Source: Triticum aestivum (Eukaryota; Streptophyta; Magnoliopsida; Poales; Poaceae). Taken from it: a stretch of DNA of 64,000 bases. The notes under the pieces were generated by a model. It had not been told where the DNA came from. It searched no databases and saw only the letters and a list, made by a program, of their open reading frames with translations. Each line of letters begins with the position of its first letter. The stretch's first letter is position 1. Position numbers and translations under genes: made by a program. This document shows positions 56,068 through 64,000 of this stretch, piece by piece. The stretch spans positions 434,846,201 through 434,910,200 of the forward strand of contig NC_057801.1 of the NCBI RefSeq assembly GCF_018294505.1, given 5' to 3'.

Positions 56068-57126
56068 GTGTAATATTTTTGCTCTAGTACTTCACTTAGA
56101 TCTTTTAGAGCACGGTGGTGGATTTGTTTTACAGAAACTATTGATCTCTCATGCTTCACTTAGATTATTTTGAGAGTTGTTAATAGCATGGTAATTTGCT
56201 TAAAGATAATATACTTGGTATTCAAGATATGTGAAACTTTCTTTTGAGTGCATTGAATACTAAGATAAGTTTGATGCTTGATAATTGTTTTGAGATATGG
56301 AGGTGATAATATCAAAGCAATGCTAGTTGGGGTGATTATGAATTTAAAGAATGCTTGTGTTGAAGTTTGTGATTCCCGTAGCATGCACGTATGGTGAACC
56401 GCTTTGTGATGAAGTCGGAGCACAATTTTATTTAATGATTGTCTTCCTTATGAGTGGCAGTCGGGGACGAGCGATGGTCTTTTCCTACCAATCTATCCCC
56501 CTAGGAGTATGCGTTTAGTGCTTTGGTTTTTGATGACTTCTAAATTTTTGCAATAAGTGCATGAGTTCTTTTGATTAATGTTGAGTCCATGGATTATACG
56601 TACTCTCACCCTTCCACCATTGCTAGCCTCTCTAATACCGCGCACTTTTCGCCAGTATCATACACCCACCATATACCTTCCTCAAAACAGCCACCGTACC
56701 TACCTATCATGGCATTTCCATAGCCATTTCGAGATATATTGCCATGCAACTTTCCACCGTTCCGTTCATATGACACACATTACTTTTGTCATATTGCTTT
56801 TTGCATGAACATGTAGTTAACATTGTATTTGTGGCAAAGCCACCGTTCATAATTCTTTCATACATGTCACTCTTGATTCATTGCATATCCCGGTACACCA
56901 TCGGAGGCATTCATATAGAGTCATATTTTGTTCTAGGTATCGAGTTGTAATTGTTGAGTTGTAAGAAAAATAAAAGTGTGATGATCATCATTATTAGAGC
57001 ATTGTCCCACTGAGGAAAGGATGATGGAGACTATGATTCCCCCATAAGTCGGGATGAGACTCCGGACTTTATGAAAAATAAAAGAGGCCAAAGAAGCCCA
57101 AATAAAAAAAGAGAGGCCAAAGAAGC

Positions 57127-57158
<32 letters not shown>

Positions 57159-57961
57159 ATGAGAGAAAGAGAGAGAAGGGACAATGCTACTATCCTTTTA
57201 CCACACTTGTGCTTCAAAGTAGCACCATGATCTTCATGATAGAGAGTCTCATATGTTGTCACTTTCATATACTAGTGGGAATTTTTCATTATAGAACTTG
57301 GCTTGTATATTCCTATGATGGGATTCCTCAAAAGTGCCCTAGGTCTTCGTGAGCAAGCAAGTTGGATGCACACCCACTTAGTTTCTTTTGTTGAGATTTC
57401 ATATACTTATAGCTCTAGTGCATCCGTTGCATGGCAATCCCTACTCACTCACATCAATATCTATTGATGGGCATCTCCATAGCCCATTGATACGCCTAGT
57501 TGATGTGAGACTATCTTCTCCTTTTTTGTCTTCTCCAGAACCACCATTCTATTCCACCTATAGTGCTATGTCCATGGCTCACGATCATGTATTGCGTGAA
57601 AGTTGAAAAAGTTTGAGATTACTAAAGTATGAAACAATTGCTTGGCTCATCATCGGGGTTGTGCATGATTAAATACTTCGTGTGATGAAGATAGATCATA
57701 GCCAGACTATATGATTTTGTAGGGATAACTTTCTTTAACCATGCTATTTTGAGAAGACATGATTGCTTTGATTAGTATGCTTGAAGTATTATTACTTTTA
57801 TGTCAAAATGAACTTTTGTCTTGAATCTTTCGGATCTGAATATTCATACCATAATTAAGAAGATTTACATTGAAATTATGCCAAAGTATCACTACGCATC
57901 AAAAATTCTCTTTTATCATTTACCTACTCGAGGACGAGCAGGAATTAAGCTTGGGGGTGCT

Positions 57962-59530
57962 TGATACGTCTCCAATGTATCTATAATTTTTTATTGCTCC
58001 ATGCTACTTTATCTACTGTTTTGGACTATATTGGGCTTTATTTTCCACTTTTATATTATTTTTGGGACTAACCTATTAACCGGAGACCCAGCCCAGAATT
58101 GTTGTTTTTTGCCTATTTCAGTATTTCGAAGAAACATAATATCAAACGGAGTCCAAACGGAATGAAACCTTTGGGAACGTGATTTTCTCACCGAACGTGA
58201 CCCAGGAGACTTGGAACCTACTCCAAGAAGTGCCAGAGGCGGCCACGAGGGTGGAGGGCGCCCACCCTGGGCGTGCCCCCTGCCTCGTGGGCCCTCTGTT
58301 GCTCCACCGACGTACTCCTTCCTCCTATATATACCTACGTACCCCCGTCAGATCAAATACGGAGCCAAAAACCTAATTCCACCGCCGCAACTTTCTGTAT
58401 TCGCGAGATCCCATCTTGGGCCTGTTCCGGAGCTCCGCCGGAGGGGGCATCTACCACAAAGGGCTTCTACATCAACACCATAGCCTCTCCGATGAAGTGC
58501 GAGTAGTTTACTTCGGGTCCATAGCTAGTAGCTAGATGGCTTCTTCTCTCTTTTTGGATCTCAATACAATGTTCCCCCCCTCTCTTGTGGAGATCTATTC
58601 GATGTAATCTTCTTTTTGCGGTGTGTTTGTTGAGATCGATGAATTGTGGGTTTATGATCCAGCTTATCTATGAATAATGTTTGAATCTTCTCTGAATTCT
58701 TTTATGTATGATTGAGTTATCTTTGCAAGTCTCTTCGAATTATCCGTTTGGTTTGGCCAACTAGATTGGTAGTTCTTGCAATGGGAGAAGTGTTTAGCTT
58801 TGGGTTCGATCTTGCGGTGTCCTTATCCAGTGACAGAAAGGGTTGCAAGGCACGTATTGTATTGTTGCCATTGAGGATAACAAGATGGTTTTTTTTATCA
58901 TATTTCATGAATTTATCCCTCTACATCATGTCATCTTGCTTAAGGCATTACTCTGTTTTTAACTTAATACTCTAGATGCATGCTGGATAGCGGTCAATGA
59001 GTGGCGTAATAGTAGTAGATGCAAAATCGTTTCGATCTACTTGTCTTGGACGTGATGCCTATACACATAATCATACCTAGATATACTCATAATTATGCTC
59101 AATTCTGTCAATTGCTCAACAGTAATTTGTTCACCCACCGTAGAATATTTATGCTCTTGAGAGAAGCCACTAGTGAAACCTATGGCCCCTGGGTCTATTC
59201 TCATCATATCAATCTCCATTACTTTATTACTTGCTTTGTTTTTACTTTGCGTTCTACTTTTTACTTTGCATCTCTATATCAAAAATATCAAAAATATTAT
59301 TTATCATCTCTATCAAATCTCACCCTCGCAAGTGACCGTGAAGGGATTGACAACCCCTAATCGCGTTGGTTGCGAGTAGTTATCGTTTTGTGTAGGTACG
59401 AGGGACTCGTGCGTGATCTCCTACTGGAGTGATACCTTGGTTCTCAAAAACTGAGTGAAATACTTACGCTACTTTACTGCATCATCCTCTCCTCTTCGGG
59501 GAAATCCAACGCAGTGCTCAAGAGGTAGCG
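57962..59530 (+). repeat. 3' LTR of the passenger
   Basis: 1569 bp, partner of 52435-54009, ending TAGCG where the 5' LTR has TAGCA. The two are very similar, with scattered substitutions and small gaps. Confidence 0.87.
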
Positions 59531-60049
59531 GCAAGCACTATGTGTTGGAAAGATCCTGATATATATATCCAATTGGATGTGAGTTTTCATAAAGCATTAT
59601 TGTTGACGTTACCCTTGAGGTAAAAGGTTGGGAGGCAAAACTATAAGCCCCTATCTTTCTCTGTGTCCGATTAAAACTTCATACCCATAAATATTGCGTG
59701 AGTGTTAGAAATCGTGAAAGATTAAAGGATAGTTGAGTATGTGGACTTGCTGAAAAGCTCTTATATTGACTCTTTCGGATGTTATGATAAATTGCAGTTG
59801 CTTCAATGGCTGAGATTATGGTTTGCTAGTTTTTAATGAAGTTTCTGATTCATACTTGACATTGTGAATAGATTGTTACTTTAAGCATAAGAAATTATAT
59901 GACAATATATATGTTGTTGTTCTAAGAACGATCATGATGCCCTCATGTCCATATTTTAGTTTATCGACACCTCTATCTCTAAATATGTGGACATATTTTT
60001 CGATATTGGCTTCTGCTTGAAGACAAGCGAGGTCTAAGCTTGGGGGAGT
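59531..60049 (+). other. Athila 3' non-coding region, after the passenger
   Basis: It continues the sequence interrupted at 52434 and ends with TAAGCTTGGGGGAG, the polypurine tract next to the 3' LTR. No gene. Confidence 0.7.
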
Positions 60050-60366
60050 TGATACATCCATTTTGCATCATGCTTTTATATCGATATTTATTGCATTATG
60101 GGCTGTTACCACACATTATGTCACAATACTCATGCCTTTTCTCTCTTATTTTACAAGGTTTACATGAAGAGGGAGAATGCCGACAGTCAGAAATCTGGGC
60201 TGGAAAAGGAGCAAATACTAGAGACCTATCTGCACAACTCCAAAAGTTCTGAAACTCCATGATAGTCAGTTTTGAAATATATAAAAAATATTGGGCGAAG
60301 AAAGCACCAGAGGGGGGCCACCCATTGTCCACAAGGGTGGGGGGGGGCGCCCCCTACCTCGGGGGC
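60050..60366 (+). repeat. 3' LTR of the Athila element, truncated
   Basis: It starts TGATACATCCATTTTGC and matches the first 300 bp of 44250-45704, then is cut at CTCGGGGGC by the next element. Confidence 0.85.
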
Positions 60367-61902
60367 TGATAACCCACAAGTATAGGGGATAATTGTAGCC
60401 TCTTTCGATAAGTAAGAGTGTCAAAACCAACGAGGAGCTAAAGGTAGAACAAATATTCTCTCAAGTCCTATCTGTCACTGATACAACTCTACGCATGCTT
60501 AGTGTTCGCTTTACCTAGAACAAGTATGAAACTAGAAGTATTTTGTAGGTGTTGTTGGATAGGTTTGCAAGATAATAAAAATCATGTAAATAAAAAGTAG
60601 GGGCTGTTTAGATAAAGAAGCAATAAAGTAAATATAGCGAGTGTGGAAAAGTGGTGGTAGGAGTTGTGAAATTGTCCCTAAGCAATTGACTACTTTACTA
60701 GACCGGTAGCTAGTTTTATGTGGGAGAGGCCACTGCTAGCATGTCATCCCTGACTTGGAATTCTATGCACTTATGATTGAAACTATTAGCAAGCATCCAC
60801 AACTACTAACATTCATTAAGGTAAAACCCAATCATAGCATTAAGATATATTGGTCCCCCTTCAATCTCGTATGCATCAATTTCTATGCTAGGTTGAAGCT
60901 TCTGTCACTCTTGCCCTCCAATACATAGCCCTATCAACATACAACTAACCCTATGGTGTGATCCACGCGCGTGCTCATATGATGGGCACTAAAGGACAGC
61001 AACATAACCACAAGCAAATTAAACCAATCATAGCAATTCATCAATCACCGATAGGACAACAAAAATCTACTCAGACATCATAAGATGGCAACACATCATT
61101 GGATAATAATATGAAGCATAAAGCACCATGTTCAAGTAGAGGGTACAACGGGTTGCGGGAGATTGGACAACTGAATATAGATGGGGGAAGGTGATGGAGA
61201 TGTTGGTGAAGATGATGGAGGTGTTGGTGTAGATCGCGGTGATGATGATGGCCACCGGTGGCATTCCGGCGCCACCGGAAACAAGGGGGAGAGAGCCCCC
61301 TTCTTCTTCTTCTTCTTCCTTGACCTCCGCCCTAGATGGGAGAAGGGTTTCCCCTCTGGTCCTTCGCTCCCATGGCATGGGAGGGGCGAGAGCCTCTCCA
61401 AGATTGGATCTATCTCCCTGTCTCTCTCTATTTGTGCGTTCCCAGATTCTGCCCTGGCACCGTTTCTTTTATATCCGGAGATCCGTAACTCCAATTGGAT
61501 TGAAACCTTCGCCTAGATATTTTTCCAAAAGTTAGGTTTCTTGCGGCCAAAGTAGAGCATCAACCGCCTTACGAGGGGCCCACAAGGGTCAGGGGCGCGC
61601 CCAGTAGAGGCAGGCGCGCCCCCTGCCTCGTGGCCACCTCGGGCACCGTTTCACGTTGATTCTTCCTCCGGAAAATCCCAAATATTCCAAAAATATTCTC
61701 CGTATGTTTTTATCCCGTTTGGATTCCATTTGATATGGGTTTCCTGCAAAACATAAAACATGCAACAAACAGGAACTAGCACTGGGCAGTGGATCAATAT
61801 GTTAGTCCCAAAGATAATTAAAAAGTTGCCAAAAAGTATATGAAAGTTGTAGAATATTGGCATTAAACAATCAAAAACTATATATACGACGGAGACATAT
61901 CA
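60367..61902 (-). repeat. 3' LTR of the minus-strand element
   Basis: 1536 bp. Its internal sequence is close to the passenger but its LTR is more like the Athila LTR at one end (the reverse of CTTGTGGGTTATCA), so LTR and interior have different affinities. Confidence 0.78.
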
Positions 61903-64000
61903 ACATCCCCAAGCTTAATTCCTGCTCGTCCTCGAGTAGGTAAATGATAAAAAGGATAATTTTTGATGTGGAATGCTACATAGCATAATCTTGATTGTAT
62001 GTCTAATCATGGCATGAATATTAAGACACGAGTGATTCAAAGCAATAGTCTATCATTTGACATAAAAACGATAATACTTAGGGCATACCAACAAACAATC
62101 ATGTCTTTCAAAATATCAATGCTTCAGAACGTTATCCCTACAAAATCATATAGTCTTGTATGCTCCCTTTTCTTAACACAAGGTACCCCTCATGCCTATC
62201 CCGGTGTCAGCCAGGCAATTGTTTCATACTTTAGTATTCTCAAACTTTTTCAACTCTCACGCAATACATGAGCGTGAGCCATGGATATAGCACTATGGGT
62301 GGAATAGAGTATGATGGTGGAGGTTTATGTGGAGAAGACAAAAAGGGAGAAAGTCTCACATCGATGCGGCTAATCAACGGGCTATGGGGATGCCCATCAA
62401 TTGATGTCAATGCAAGGAGTAGGGATTGCCATGCAACAGATGCACTAAGATCTATAAGTGTATGAAAGCTCAAACTGAAAACTAAGTGGGTGTGCATCCA
62501 ACTTGCTTGCTCATGAAGACCTAGGGCATTTGAGGAAGCCCATCGTTGTAATATACAAGCCAAGTTCTATAATGAAAATTCCTACTGGTATATGAAAGTG
62601 ATAACATAGGAGACTCTCTATGAAGAACATGGTGCTATGATGAAGCCCCTTTTCTTTCTTTTTTCTCTTTTTTTTCTTTTTTTCTTTTTGGCGGGCTTCT
62701 TTGCCCCCTCTTTTTTATTTAGGCTTCTTTGGGCTCTCTTTTTTCATGGGGCAATGCTCTATAATGATGATCATCACACTTTATTTACTTACAACTCAAT
62801 ATTACAACTCAATACTAGAACAAAGATATGACTCTATACGATGCTTCCAGCAGTGTACCGGGATGTGCAATGATCTAGCATAGCAATGACATCAAAAAAA
62901 CGGACAAGCCATGAAAACATCATGCTAGCTATCTTACGATCATGCAAAGCAATATGTCAATGGATGCTCAAGTCATGTATATGATGATGATGGAAGTTGC
63001 ATGGCAATATATCTCGGAATGGCTATGGAAATTCCATAATAGGTAGGTATGGTGGCTGTTTTGAGGAAGATATAAGGAGGCTTATGTGTGACGGAGCGTA
63101 TCATATCATGGGGTTTGGATGCACCGGCGAAGTTTGCACCAACTCTCGAGGTGAGAAAGGGCAATGCACGGTACCGAAGAGGCTAGCAATGATGGAAGGG
63201 TGAGAGTGTGTATAATCCATGGACTCAACATTAGTCATGAAGAACTCACCTACTTATTGCAAAAATTTATTAGCCATTGAAACAAAGTACTACGCGCATG
63301 CTCCTAGGGGGAGGTTGGTAGGAGTTAACCATCGCGCCACCCCCCGACCTTCACGCAAAGATAAACAATCAAAATACAATGTGTGCCAATTTGGTTACAT
63401 AGTTAGTAGACCATACGTGCATGCTTCAGGAATAACAAAACTTAGCACCAATATCCTTACTAAACACAACCATCTACTAGTACCTCCCACATATTATCAT
63501 CTCTATATTGCAAAACTATTGCAAGGAATCAAACATATCATATTCAACGATCTACAAGTTTATGTAGGATTTTATGCCTAACCATGTGAATGACCAATTC
63601 CTGTCATCTCTCTAAATATATATACGTGAAGCAAGAGAGTTTAATTCTTTCTACAAAAGATATGCCCACGCTCTAACAAATATAAATGAAGCAAAAGAGC
63701 ATTCTACAAATGGCGGTTTTCTATGTGAAGAGAAACATGTAATCCAAACTTCAAATGATATAAGTGAAGCACATGAGGCATTCTATAAAGCCAAGGACTA
63801 TCTCATACTAGCATGGTGCATAAAAGAAAAGTAAATACTAGATGCAAAAGACGCTCCAAGACTTTTGCACATATCGCATGAACGAAACGAATCCGAAAAC
63901 ATACCGATACTTGTTGAAGAAAGAGGGGATGCCTTCCGGGGCATCCCCAAGCTTAGACGCTTGAGTCTCCTTGAATATATACTTGGGGTGCCTTGGGAAT
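61903..64000 (-). other. Internal 3' region of the minus-strand element
   Basis: It is non-coding and homologous in reverse to about 55700-57960. No frame here resembles a protein. Confidence 0.7.

Larger units (their letters stand above)
55004..57961 (+). other. Long 3' non-coding region of the passenger
   Basis: Almost 3 kb without a gene. It holds two hairpins, a 42-bp tandem repeat at 55984-56067, and a repeat of AGGCCAAAGAAGCCCA at about 57088 and 57115. It ends in the polypurine tract. Much of it reappears in reverse at 61903-64000. Confidence 0.65.
52435..59530 (+). mobile_element. Passenger LTR element without gag-pol (non-autonomous)
   Basis: LTRs TGATACGTCTCC... at 52435-54009 and 57962-59530, flanked by GCAGG (52430-52434) and GCAAG (59531-59535), one mismatch. 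A primer-binding site is at 54021, one orphan frame at 54220-55003, and a polypurine tract AAGCTTGGGGGTG before the 3' LTR. No Gag, protease, RT or integrase is visible in the 4-kb interior. It sits in the 3' UTR of the Athila element. Confidence 0.85.
44250..60366 (+). mobile_element. Athila-type Ty3-gypsy element (Sabrina/WHAM-like), split and 3' truncated
   Basis: 5' LTR 44250-45704, primer-binding site, gag, protease, RT, RNase H, integrase, a further 3' reading frame, polypurine tract and the start of the 3' LTR (60050-60366). A passenger element lies at 52435-59530. The 3' LTR is cut by the element beginning at 60367. Domain order and long 3' region identify Athila-type gypsy. The family name is from memory of similar Triticeae elements and is uncertain. 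Confidence 0.85.
60367..64000 (-). mobile_element. Second gypsy element of the passenger type, minus strand, runs off the window
   Basis: LTR 60367-61902 (TGATAACCC to CATATCA on the + strand). Inward of it the polypurine tract appears in reverse (CCCCAAGCTTAATTCC), then the reverse of the passenger 3' region (CTGCTCGTCCTCGAGTAGG, the AAGAAGCC repeat, the nine-bp hairpin). The element therefore points left; its coding part and other LTR are beyond 64000. Confidence 0.8.

Noticed and set aside
56000..56160. Direct repeats at 55984-56067 as a CRISPR-like array
   Set aside because: Two abutting 42-bp units without spacers in a plant retroelement; a simple tandem duplication.

Overview
The window is plant nuclear DNA from a grass of the wheat tribe (Triticeae). 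The evidence is BARE/Angela/WIS-type copia LTRs that begin with a purine-rich 'ATATGCCCTAGAGGCAATAA' motif, an Au SINE, Stowaway MITEs, Athila-type gypsy elements, and almost wall-to-wall nested retrotransposons. I see no intact host gene; every long coding signal belongs to a mobile element and most are broken.

Layout. 1-741 is AT-rich and unassigned sequence. From 742 to 30083 there is one five-deep nest that can be peeled layer by layer by target-site duplications: a LINE ORF2 C-terminus (742-1653 plus 29917-30083) is split by a PIF/Harbinger transposon (1654-29916, 3-bp duplication GTA). That transposon is split by copia A (1908-27887, CTTAC). The 3' LTR of copia A is split by copia B in the opposite orientation (9466-26756, ATGAG). 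The RNase H region of copia B is split by gypsy C (11437-20156, GGGTC). 30084-42122 is an island with few LTR elements: an Au SINE, a 3.8-kb long-inverted-repeat transposon, a truncated LINE, two Stowaway sisters, a fold-back element, a Tourist-like MITE and a GC-rich element with perfect 23-bp terminal repeats. From 42123 a second, distant relative of gypsy C is cut by an Athila-type element (44250-60366). That element carries its own 7.1-kb passenger (52435-59530) and is itself cut by an oppositely oriented element that runs off the window (60367-64000).

Most notable system. Gypsy C has no pol. It keeps two LTRs and gag on the + strand, and on the opposite strand carries a gene (18668 down to 15175) that can be read as seven exons. 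All six introns are short or moderate GT-AG introns and all preserve frame (2769 coding bases in total). A TATA box lies upstream, just inside the 3' LTR. The first exon looks like the PF04195 'putative gypsy type transposon' domain, a later exon is coiled-coil, and three in-frame stops show that this copy is decaying. The Gag reading frame of the same family starts inside the LTR and runs through the primer-binding site in both copies.

The second point of interest is the passenger at 52435-59530. It has good LTRs and a primer-binding site but no recognisable gag or pol, only one broken orphan reading frame followed by a small hairpin. It would have to be mobilised in trans, plausibly by relatives of the Athila element that hosts it.
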